DNA of 41,831 bases from an uncultured Enterobacterales bacterium (GTDB taxonomy: Bacteria; Pseudomonadota; Gammaproteobacteria; Enterobacterales; Enterobacteriaceae). The DNA lies in contig CAMLBO010000036.1 in NCBI GenBank assembly GCA_946478305.1, positions 1-41,831 on the forward strand. The letters are read 5' to 3'. The notes under the pieces were generated by a model. That model did not search any database, was not told the origin of the DNA, and worked only from the letters and a program-made list of their open reading frames with translations. Position numbers and translations under genes: made by a program. Shown piece after piece: positions 1 through 7,234 of the stretch (position 1 is its first letter; every line of letters begins with the position of its first letter).

Positions 1-48
1 CGAGATTTCTGCCTGTCTCGTGGGCTCGGAGATGTGTATAAGAGACAG
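1..48 (+). other. Untrimmed Illumina Nextera adapter (artefact)
   Basis: These bases are library adapter, not genome. Positions 1-6 are the end of the P7 oligo (CGAGAT), 7-14 are an 8-base i7 index (TTCTGCCT, which I recall as the Nextera N703 barcode), 15-29 are GTCTCGTGGGCTCGG, and 30-48 are the 19-base Tn5 mosaic end AGATGTGTATAAGAGACAG. Genomic sequence begins at about position 49. The adapter cuts the gene on the minus strand that runs into it, so the left window edge is an assembly end and the neighbouring gene is truncated artificially. Confidence 0.97.
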
Positions 49-701
49 TTTTTGACCCGCTTAAGGTGCTCCTCCAGCCCCATACGGTTGTAGGCGTTGG
101 TGAGAAAATCCAGCGAGGAGCTCTCTTTGGTCTGAAAGAAATTCTGCACATACTTAAATTTCCCTCCCAGCCCGTGGTAACAGATGAACATGCACATCAG
201 GGTGATCCCCTGATAGACCAGAGACTGCCAGATAACAGGCCAGGTTGTCAGAAATGGCAGCGAGGCCAGCAACCGCAGAGTGACCACAATGGTGATTGCC
301 ACGCCGAAGGTGCGAATGTTGTTATCTTTCCATGGCCTGAAATAACAGATCCCTGCCAGCATCAGGCCAACAAACAGCTTGTCGACCGTGAACATGCCGG
401 AGAAGAAAAAATTGAGCAGAAAACCACATAACATGCTCAGCCAGCCAACGTAAAACAGGCATACCACCAGCGGGATCATTTCAAAGCTGTAGTAGACATG
501 GTCGCTGAGAGAAAATTTATCATTATTCAGATACAGCGAGACGCCACCGCATAACAAACCAAACAGCACGCGCTTATATAAAGGAGAGCAGAAATTCAGT
601 GGGCGGTCGCTACTAAGTAAAAAATAGACAAATACCAGACTGGCGTAGGTCACCGAAATATTGATGTAGAGGATTTCCATTAACTCAAAAAACTTGTGCA
701 T
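49..701 (-). CDS. Membrane-anchored diguanylate cyclase, 3' end missing
   Basis: An open frame starts at the ATG at 701 (behind a GGGGAA ribosome site) and stays open for 217 codons until it meets the adapter. The first ~180 residues form about six or seven hydrophobic segments; their pattern resembles the 5TMR-LYT/LytS-type sensor domains. The last visible residues (LDFLTNAYNRMGLEEHL) match the start of a GGDEF domain, whose usual form is LDxLTGLxNRRGLExxL. The signature GGDEF motif and active site lie beyond the contig end, so activity cannot be judged. The expected role is synthesis of c-di-GMP from two GTP at the inner membrane. It is divergent from ycgR, a c-di-GMP receptor gene. The family call is firm; the exact orthologue is unknown. 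Confidence 0.8.
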
Positions 702-840
702 ACGTTCCCCGGCCCAAACATTCAGTCGTGTTCAAATATACAGTATGGCGTCTGTGGCAAAAAAGTCCGTATCGGCGATCAAAGCAGCAATCATCTTGCC
801 GCCGGTTTCCTGAGGTATTTCTGAATACGACAAAAAAGTA

Positions 841-867
841 TCAAGCTTCGCTGACGCCTGCCGATAA
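841..867 (+). promoter_or_regulatory. Sigma-28 (FliA) promoter of ycgR
   Basis: TCAAGCTT at 841-848, an 11-base spacer, then GCCGATAA at 860-867. The -10 element matches the enteric sigma-28 consensus at all eight positions, the -35 at six of eight, and the spacing is exact. ycgR is known to be FliA-dependent in E. coli and Salmonella. Transcription should begin near 874, which is inside the longest open frame and bears on the choice of start codon. Confidence 0.75.
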
Positions 868-941
868 CCGTTATGACCGATTTTTTAAGTCAAATTGAAC
901 ACCGGATAACCACAATAATAAATACTCATGGGGTATGGCAG

Positions 942-1688
942 GTGAACGAAGCATCGAAAGAGCAATTTGTCCGACGCAACAAGCTGGGGATTCTGGCCGT
1001 TTTGCGTGACCTGAAAAAAAACAGCACGCTGGTCATGGTCTCCCACGGACGCGGACAATTTATCAGTAAAATCCTTGATGTCCTGCCTGATACCAATCAA
1101 TTGCTGTTCGATCTGGGCAGTGGTGATTATGATAATCAGCTGGCAAAAGAGGCCCAAACGCTCTACTTCGTTGCGGAACCCGCGGGTGCCAAGGTGGAGT
1201 TTACCTCCGGTAAAATTCATGAGATCACTTGGCAGAATCTGCCCACCTTTAGCTGTGAAATTCCGCCGGAGCTCTATTTCATTCAGCGACGCGAATATTT
1301 CCGCGTCACCATTCCGCTGCAGGCAGCCTATAACTGCAGCGGTAAATTCCCCGATGCCACAGACTTTAGCTTCAAACTGAAAGATATTTCGCTCGGCGGC
1401 CTGGGCCTGCATGTGGATAACGTGATGCCGCTGCGTATCGAGTCCGGGGCGGTTATCAGAGATTCGGTGGTGGAGTTAGCGGAGTTTGGCTCATTCAGGC
1501 TGGATTTAGAATTTATCAGCGCGATGGACCGTAAAACGGTGAGCAACAAGGGCGAGACGGTTACGACGCAAAGACTGAGTTTCAAGTTCCCTTGTTTGTC
1601 GCCCGCACAGGAACGTGACCTGCAACGGGCGATTTTCGAACTGGAAAAGCAGCAGAATCAGAAAGCTAAACGCTTTCAGGATGACTAA
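942..1688 (+). CDS. ycgR: Flagellar brake protein YcgR (c-di-GMP receptor)
   Basis: YcgR binds c-di-GMP and then acts on the flagellar motor to slow swimming. An N-terminal YcgR domain covers about residues 1-105, followed by a PilZ domain with the c-di-GMP motifs RxxxR (R117 and R121, within QRREYFRV) and DxSxxG (D148, S150, G153, within DISLGGLG). The frame is open from an ATG at 873, but that codon coincides with the predicted transcription start of the sigma-28 promoter and has no ribosome site. The GTG at 942 gives 248 residues and aligns its N-terminus within a residue of E. coli YcgR as I recall it (244 aa). An ATGGGG sequence lies 8 bases upstream. I therefore prefer 942; 873 remains possible. 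It stands away from the flagellar clusters, next to a cyclase gene. Confidence 0.9.
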   Translation: MNEASKEQFVRRNKLGILAVLRDLKKNSTLVMVSHGRGQFISKILDVLPDTNQLLFDLGSGDYDNQLAKEAQTLYFVAEPAGAKVEFTSGKIHEITWQNLPTFSCEIPPELYFIQRREYFRVTIPLQAAYNCSGKFPDATDFSFKLKDISLGGLGLHVDNVMPLRIESGAVIRDSVVELAEFGSFRLDLEFISAMDRKTVSNKGETVTTQRLSFKFPCLSPAQERDLQRAIFELEKQQNQKAKRFQDD

Positions 1689-1697
1689 TTTAGCCTC

Positions 1698-2456
1698 TCA
1701 GATAAACATACCGCCCGACGCTTCCACGCGCTGGGCATTCATCCAGCGCGCTTCATCGCTAAGCATTAATGCCACCATATCACCGATATCGTCCGGCAAT
1801 CCGGCACGTCCCAGCGCGGTATTACTTGAGACAATTTTGTTCACTTCCGGATTATCGCGCACCATGCCGCCGCTGAAATCCGTTTCAATGGCGCCAGGTG
1901 CCAGCACGTTGGCGGTGATACCGCGCGCGCCCAGCTCTTTGGCCTGATAGCGGGTTAGCACCTCAATGGCTCCTTTCATCATGGCGTAGGCCGAAGACCC
2001 CGGCAGCGCAAAGCGCGCCAGCCCGCTGGAAATATTCAGAATACGGCCACCGTCTTTCATGACCGGCAACAGTTTTTGCGTCAGGAAGAACGGGCCTTTC
2101 AGATGGACATTCACCATCAGATCAAATTGCGCCTCGCTGGTTTCTGCGAAGGATTCATGAAGACCCACACCGGCATTGTTGACCAGAAAATCAAAAGTCT
2201 CCCGCTGCCAGACGCGTTGCAGCTGCGCTTTCACTTCGGTGACAAAAGCATCAAAACCGCCGCTTTCGCCCACGTTGAGCTTCATCGCCACGGCTTTGCC
2301 ACCCAGCGCTTCGACGGATTGCACCACCGCCTGTGCGGCATCGGCCTGGCTGTTGTAAGTAAGAATGACGTCAATACCGCGCGCTGCCAGCTTTTCTACC
2401 GCATTTTTACCTAAACCACGGCTGCCGCCGGTCACTATTGCTATTTTATTGCTCAT
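1698..2456 (-). CDS. SDR-family NAD(P)-dependent oxidoreductase
   Basis: A classical short-chain dehydrogenase/reductase of 252 residues. It has the Rossmann glycine motif TGGSRGLG (residues 9-16), the NNAG motif, and the catalytic Ser (ISSGLA) with YAMMK (YxxxK) near residue 160. The substrate cannot be read from sequence; relatives include 3-oxoacyl-ACP reductase-like and quinone/sugar alcohol dehydrogenases. The frame extends upstream, but the start is placed at the ATG of MSNKIAI because CGGAG precedes it by seven bases and the Rossmann strand begins at once. It is transcribed divergently from the LysR gene at 2584, the usual arrangement for a LysR regulator and its target. The ycgR stop codon lies only about 10 bases away and the two genes converge. 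Confidence 0.85.
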   Translation of the reverse strand: MSNKIAIVTGGSRGLGKNAVEKLAARGIDVILTYNSQADAAQAVVQSVEALGGKAVAMKLNVGESGGFDAFVTEVKAQLQRVWQRETFDFLVNNAGVGLHESFAETSEAQFDLMVNVHLKGPFFLTQKLLPVMKDGGRILNISSGLARFALPGSSAYAMMKGAIEVLTRYQAKELGARGITANVLAPGAIETDFSGGMVRDNPEVNKIVSSNTALGRAGLPDDIGDMVALMLSDEARWMNAQRVEASGGMFI

Positions 2457-2508
2457 TTTCATACTCCGCAGTGAGTGTTGTCGGGTGTCTCTGTATGAAT
2501 TAAAGACT

Positions 2509-2526
2509 ATTAGACGACTAGGTAAT
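2509..2526. promoter_or_regulatory. Possible LysR-type operator
   Basis: ATTA-N10-TAAT inside the 127-base gap between the divergent SDR and LysR genes. The short arms and AT-rich dyad are compatible with a LysR-type box, but the match is loose and rests mostly on position. Confidence 0.25.
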
Positions 2527-2583
2527 GATAAAGAGTCCATAATGAGTTTCACTGTCTCACTAATAACAACAATCAGGTAAAAT

Positions 2584-3483
2584 GTGGATAAAATACAGTC
2601 GATGCAGGTCTTTGTGCGGGTGGCAGAACTGAGTAATTTTACCCGCGCCGCCGAAAGCCTCGGAATGCCGAAAGGCAGCGTGTCGCGGCTGGTTCAGCAG
2701 TTAGAGGCGCGAATGTCAGCGCGGTTGTTGCACCGCTCTACCCGCCGCGTACAGCTGACCCAGGACGGCCAGGTATTTTACGAGCGCTGCAAAGAGCTGC
2801 TGGCCAATATGGACGAACTGGAATCGATGTTTCAGTCGCATCCTTCGACGGTCAGCGGACGGCTGCGTGTTGATATGCCGGTGAGCATGGCACGCGATCT
2901 GGTGCTACCGCGCCTGCCTGAGTTCCTCAACCGCTATCCGGCGATAGAGATCGAACTCAGTAGCACCGATCACCGGGTGGACGTAGTCCGCGATGGTTTC
3001 GATTGCGTAGTCCGGGTGGGTTCGATGAAAGATTCAGGCCTGATTGCACGCCCGCTGGCGCAATTAAACATGGTCAACTGCGCCAGCCCCGCCTATTTAC
3101 AACGTTACGGTACGCCGGAGCATCCCGACCAGCTGGTTCAGCACGCCATGGTGCACTATGAACAAACGCTGGGTAACCGAACTTCGGGCTTTGAGTATCT
3201 GGAAGGCAAACAGCTAAAAACGGTAAAAACCGGCGGGGCATTAACCGTTAACAGTACCCAGACTTACACTGCTGCCTGCCTCGCCGGGTTAGGCATTATT
3301 CAGGTGCCGCTAACCGGCGTTCGCGCGGCGCTGGCGGCGGGCAATCTGGTGAGTATTCTGCCGCAGTATTGCGCACCGCCAATGACGGTATCGCTGGTTT
3401 ATCCTCACCGTCTTAACCTGTCACGACGTGCCAAAGTGTTCATGGACTGGATGACTGACATCGCCCGGGATTATATCGCCTGA
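2584..3483 (+). CDS. LysR-family transcriptional regulator
   Basis: A 299-residue regulator. The N-terminal winged helix-turn-helix (residues 1-60, containing FTRAAESLGMPKGSVSRLV) is typical of the family, followed by a LysR substrate-binding domain to the end. The start is GTG: no in-frame ATG precedes the helix-turn-helix, and AGG lies just upstream. It probably controls the divergent SDR gene in response to an unknown small molecule, and itself, as most members do. Its sequence type (MDKIQSMQVFVRVAELSNFTRAAE) belongs to the large group related to DmlR/AaeR-like regulators; the effector is not predictable. Confidence 0.9.
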   Translation: MDKIQSMQVFVRVAELSNFTRAAESLGMPKGSVSRLVQQLEARMSARLLHRSTRRVQLTQDGQVFYERCKELLANMDELESMFQSHPSTVSGRLRVDMPVSMARDLVLPRLPEFLNRYPAIEIELSSTDHRVDVVRDGFDCVVRVGSMKDSGLIARPLAQLNMVNCASPAYLQRYGTPEHPDQLVQHAMVHYEQTLGNRTSGFEYLEGKQLKTVKTGGALTVNSTQTYTAACLAGLGIIQVPLTGVRAALAAGNLVSILPQYCAPPMTVSLVYPHRLNLSRRAKVFMDWMTDIARDYIA

Positions 3484-3609
3484 CCGTCGACATCAGGCCT
3501 GCCGCTGTACAGAGCGTGAGCAGTCAGCGCCCTTACGGCCTGCGCACTGCCTCGGGCGGGCTATACTGACAGCATGGAAAACCTTTTAGATTAAGGACTG
3601 AGTGGATTA

Positions 3610-4734
3610 ATGCCGACCACAATGAAAACAGAAACACCTGAGCAGGAAGACCCTAAGCCACTGATTAACATAAAAACGGGTAATTCAACGGTGGATAAAA
3701 ATATCAGCCGCTTTTCCCGTCTGGTCGCCCGCGTGCAGGCATGGGGTTGGGTCGCCCACCTGATACGCACCACCGAGCGCTTTAATGATCGCCTCGGCAG
3801 TCAGTTTGGTGCGGCCATCACTTACTTCTCCTTCCTTTCGCTGATCCCTATTTTGATGGTGTCCTTCGCCGCGGCCGGTTTCGTGCTGGCCTCCAATCCG
3901 GATCTGCTGGCGGAGCTTATTGGCAAGATCGTCAACAGCATCAGTGATCCGAATCTGGCGAACACGCTGAAAAGCACGGTAAATACCGCCATTCAGCAGC
4001 GTACCGCCGTCGGTTTGTCCGGTCTGTTGATTGCGCTCTACTCCGGCATCAGCTGGATGGGGAATTTGCGGGAAGCAATCCGCGCCCAGTCGCGTGATGT
4101 CTGGGAGCGAAACCCGCAGGATCAGGAGAAAATCTATAAACGCTATGTCCGCGACTTCATCTCGCTGACCGGTCTGGTGCTGGCGCTGATCATTACGCTT
4201 TCGCTGACGTCTATTGCCGGGTCGGCGCAAAAGTCCATTGTGGACGCGCTGGGCCTGGGCGGCATTGAATGGCTGCGCCCGGTGCTGACCGCCGTCACGC
4301 TGGTGATCTCTATCTGCGCCAACTATCTGCTATTTCTGTGGATCTTCTGGATGCTGCCACGCCATAAGCCACGCAAGAAAGCGTTACTGCGCGGCACCTT
4401 GCTGGCGGCTATTGGTTTTGAGGTGATCAAGTTTGTAATGACCATGACCCTGCCACGCCTGGCCAGCTCACCGTCAGGCGCCGCCTTCGGTTCTGTCATC
4501 GGGCTGATGGCATTCTTCTACTTCTTTGCCCGTCTGACGTTATTTGTAGCAGCGTGGATAGCCACTGCGCAGTACAAGGACGATCCTCCTATGCCTGACC
4601 GCCAGCCTAAAGCGGTAAACAAAGAGAAACAGACCACGGGAAATGACAGCGAATACACGCCTGACAACCTCATCGTGCCAGAAGAAATTCATATATCAGC
4701 CATTAATGCTGATATAAAGCCTGAAAAGCAGTGA
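3610..4734 (+). CDS. yhjD: Inner membrane protein YhjD (YihY/BrkB family)
   Basis: A polytopic inner membrane protein of the YihY/virulence factor BrkB family. About six hydrophobic segments lie between residues 65 and 325, with the family stretch RFNDRLGSQFGAAITYFSFLSLIP near residue 60. The hydrophilic, lysine-rich C-terminal tail (about 325-374) makes it somewhat longer than E. coli YhjD (337 aa as I recall). In E. coli a missense change in YhjD allows growth without Kdo in lipid A, which suggested a role in lipid or lipopolysaccharide transport, but the function is not settled. It lies upstream of yhjE as in E. coli. The start is the ATG after GAGTGG. Confidence 0.88.
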   Translation: MPTTMKTETPEQEDPKPLINIKTGNSTVDKNISRFSRLVARVQAWGWVAHLIRTTERFNDRLGSQFGAAITYFSFLSLIPILMVSFAAAGFVLASNPDLLAELIGKIVNSISDPNLANTLKSTVNTAIQQRTAVGLSGLLIALYSGISWMGNLREAIRAQSRDVWERNPQDQEKIYKRYVRDFISLTGLVLALIITLSLTSIAGSAQKSIVDALGLGGIEWLRPVLTAVTLVISICANYLLFLWIFWMLPRHKPRKKALLRGTLLAAIGFEVIKFVMTMTLPRLASSPSGAAFGSVIGLMAFFYFFARLTLFVAAWIATAQYKDDPPMPDRQPKAVNKEKQTTGNDSEYTPDNLIVPEEIHISAINADIKPEKQ

Positions 4735-4775
4735 TTAATACCTGACTGGACGTACCTTGACCTTATAAACCAGAA

Positions 4776-4823
4776 TAACTGACTGAGGACTGCACTTTTA
4801 TTTTGCGGTTTTCCAGTCAGTTA
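4776..4823. other. Long inverted repeat downstream of yhjD
   Basis: TAACTGACTG (4776-4785) and CAGTCAGTTA (4814-4823) are perfect 10-base arms around a 28-base interior. No U-run follows directly (CTCTGTCTTTTAA), so it is at best a weak terminator for yhjD. The rest of the 287-base gap to yhjE shows nothing else that I recognise. Confidence 0.5.
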
Positions 4824-5021
4824 CTCTGTCTTTTAAACCATCGCCAAACTTATGAGTGGCAAAAATTCATCAGCAGAAAACAATCCCCCGATCCTGCCTC
4901 AAATCCCCCTCTACCGCCCTTGCGCCGCGTTGTAATGCCATCGCGCTCTGCATAAGATGCCCTTTAGCTATACATTTATTTACATTAGTTCCTTCTCACT
5001 CATTACAAATAAGAAACATTT

Positions 5022-6344
5022 ATGCCAGCCACCATCACACCCGAATTAGAAGCTGACGCGCAGTTAGTGAGCCAGAACTCACGCGGCAAAGTCATTGTGG
5101 CGTCGCTCATTGGCACGGCCATCGAATTCTTCGACTTTTATATTTACGCCACGGCGGCGGTGATTGTTTTCCCGCATATTTTTTTCCCGCAGGGAGACCC
5201 GACGGCGGCCACACTGCAATCACTGGCAACCTTCGCCATCGCTTTTATTGCCCGCCCGATTGGCTCAGCGCTGTTCGGCCACTTCGGTGACCGCGTTGGC
5301 CGAAAAGTGACCCTGGTAGCTTCGTTGCTGACCATGGGGATCTCCACCGTGGTGATAGGCTTCCTGCCAACCTATGCCAGCATCGGTGTCTTTGCACCCC
5401 TGTTGCTGGCGCTGGCCCGGTTTGGCCAGGGTCTTGGGTTAGGTGGGGAATGGGGCGGTGCCGCCCTCCTCGCGACAGAGAATGCCCCGCCGAAAAAACG
5501 TGCGCTGTACGGCTCTTTCCCGCAGCTCGGCGCACCGATTGGCTTCTTCTTCGCTAACGGCATGTTCCTGCTGCTGTCGTGGCTGCTGACCGACGAACAG
5601 TTTATCGCCTGGGGCTGGCGTGTGCCGTTTATCCTCTCGGCCGTACTGGTATTGGTTGGGCTGTATGTGCGGGTATCGCTGCATGAAACACCGGTGTTCG
5701 CCAAAATCGCCAAAGCAGGCAAACAGGTTCGGGTGCCGATTGGCACGCTGTTTAGCAAACACCTGAAAGCCACAGTGCTTGGTACTTTTATCATGGTCGC
5801 CACCTACACACTGTTCTACATTATGACCGTCTATTCGCTGGGCTACGGCACTATGGCAAAGCCGCTGGGGCTTGGCATTGCTCGTAATGATTTCTTGCTG
5901 ATGCTGATGCTGGGTGTCGTCGGGTTTGGCGTGATGGTACCCATCGCCGGTCAGCTCGCCGATGCCTTTGGCCGTCGCAAGACCATGATCTGTATTACGC
6001 TGCTGCTGATCGTCTTCGCGCTGCTGTTCCCAACTCTGTTGGGTTCCGGTTCGCAGGCGCTGGTGATGGTGTTCCTGCTGTGTGGCTTTATCGTGATGGG
6101 GCTGACCTTCGGGCCGATGGGCGCGCTGCTGCCAGAGCTGTTCCCGACAGAAGTTCGCTACACCGGCGCATCATTCTCCTATAATGTGGCATCGATACTC
6201 GGTGCGTCGGTTGCGCCCTATATCGCTACCTGGCTGGCAACCCGCTACGGACTGTTTTACGTCGGCATCTATCTGGCATCAATGGCGTTGCTTACGCTTA
6301 TCGCATTGCTGTTGTCCAAAGAGACCCGCGATCAGTCACTTTAA
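5022..6344 (+). CDS. yhjE: MFS transporter YhjE (metabolite:H+ symporter type)
   Basis: A 440-residue major facilitator of the metabolite:proton symporter group (relatives: ProP, ShiA, KgtP). About twelve transmembrane segments are visible. The family loops between helices 2-3 (HFGDRVGRK) and 8-9 (LADAFGRRKT) are both present, and IEFFDFYIYA after the first charged segment is typical of the group. The substrate is unknown in E. coli as well; an organic acid or a compatible solute is the usual guess. It is monocistronic by spacing (287 bases behind yhjD, 68 bases before cdh). Confidence 0.9.
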   Translation: MPATITPELEADAQLVSQNSRGKVIVASLIGTAIEFFDFYIYATAAVIVFPHIFFPQGDPTAATLQSLATFAIAFIARPIGSALFGHFGDRVGRKVTLVASLLTMGISTVVIGFLPTYASIGVFAPLLLALARFGQGLGLGGEWGGAALLATENAPPKKRALYGSFPQLGAPIGFFFANGMFLLLSWLLTDEQFIAWGWRVPFILSAVLVLVGLYVRVSLHETPVFAKIAKAGKQVRVPIGTLFSKHLKATVLGTFIMVATYTLFYIMTVYSLGYGTMAKPLGLGIARNDFLLMLMLGVVGFGVMVPIAGQLADAFGRRKTMICITLLLIVFALLFPTLLGSGSQALVMVFLLCGFIVMGLTFGPMGALLPELFPTEVRYTGASFSYNVASILGASVAPYIATWLATRYGLFYVGIYLASMALLTLIALLLSKETRDQSL

Positions 6345-6412
6345 CGGCCAGTAACTTTTTCATTGTTCTGACGCAGCCGGTGCGCTGCGTCACTCTTTGC
6401 CAAGGACTCCTC

Positions 6413-7183
6413 ATGCGTTTCTCACGACGACTGCTTATTCCGCTGGTGTTGCTACTGGTGGTGATCGCCGCCGCCCTCTGGTTTCTCCTGCCGCATAAAT
6501 CCAATCCCAACGCGTTGTGGAACATCATCAGCCAAAAATGTGTGCCCAATCAGCGCGCCAACGCACTGCCCGCGCCTTGTGCGCAGGTAGATGAAAAACA
6601 CGGATTTGTGGTTATGAAAGACATGAATGGCCCGTTGCAGTATTTGCTGATGCCCACGGCGCAAATCACCGGCATGGAGAGCCCGGCACTGCTCGAAGAG
6701 AGCACGCCGAATTACTTCAGTCAGGCATGGGATGCACGGCATTACATGTCGGATAAATACGGCAAAATTATCGACGACAGCAATGTGTCACTGGCGATTA
6801 ATTCACAATATGGCCGTTCGCAAAATCAGCTGCATATCCATATTTCCTGCCTGCTGCCAGCGGTAAAAAATACGCTGGCAAAAGATGCAGGACAGGTAGG
6901 CTATCGCTGGCAGGAATTACCCGATCAACTGGTTGGCCACACCTATCTGGCGCGAAAAGTGGATCCGGCAGAGTTAAATCAGAAAGGGGCTTTCCGCCTG
7001 CTGGCCGAAGGTATTCCGCGGGCGCAGGAGAAGATGGGCCATTTCGGCATGGCGATGGTCAGCCTGCCGGGCGGGCATTTCCTGCTGCTGGCCAGCGAAC
7101 GCAATTTGCTGAAACTCAATAACGCCTCAACCGAGGAGATCCAAGACCACGACTGCGCGGTACTGGACCCGGTGCCGAAATAA
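6413..7183 (+). CDS. cdh: CDP-diacylglycerol pyrophosphatase Cdh
   Basis: Cdh hydrolyses CDP-diacylglycerol to phosphatidate and CMP. The protein (256 aa) aligns with E. coli Cdh (251 aa) throughout, from the N-terminal hydrophobic anchor (residues 3-24), through GPLQYLLMPTAQITGMESPALL, to NQLHIHISC, the histidine-rich HIT-like active site, and the C-terminal LASERNLLKLNNASTEEIQDHDC. The start is the ATG following AAGGACTC; the frame is open further upstream, but without a ribosome site. A single N-terminal membrane segment is consistent with a lipid substrate. In E. coli cdh lies elsewhere (near sbp/pfkA), so its position after yhjE is a difference in gene order. Confidence 0.92.
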   Translation: MRFSRRLLIPLVLLLVVIAAALWFLLPHKSNPNALWNIISQKCVPNQRANALPAPCAQVDEKHGFVVMKDMNGPLQYLLMPTAQITGMESPALLEESTPNYFSQAWDARHYMSDKYGKIIDDSNVSLAINSQYGRSQNQLHIHISCLLPAVKNTLAKDAGQVGYRWQELPDQLVGHTYLARKVDPAELNQKGAFRLLAEGIPRAQEKMGHFGMAMVSLPGGHFLLLASERNLLKLNNASTEEIQDHDCAVLDPVPK

Positions 7184-7234
7184 ACACTCAATCAGCTCCC
7201 CTCCTTCCTGAGGGGAGCCCAATGAACGGCGAGA

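Noticed and set aside
66-431. Plus-strand 121-codon frame at the left edge
   Set aside because: It is antisense to the membrane domain of the truncated diguanylate cyclase and has no recognisable features.
769-776. GCCGATAC on the minus strand upstream of the truncated cyclase as a third sigma-28 promoter
   Set aside because: The -10-like octamer matches seven of eight, but at the required spacing the -35 region (GATGATTG) matches only about three of eight.
873-941. Longer YcgR N-terminus from the ATG at 873
   Set aside because: No ribosome site, it coincides with the predicted sigma-28 transcript start, and it adds 23 residues absent from E. coli YcgR. Kept as an alternative only.
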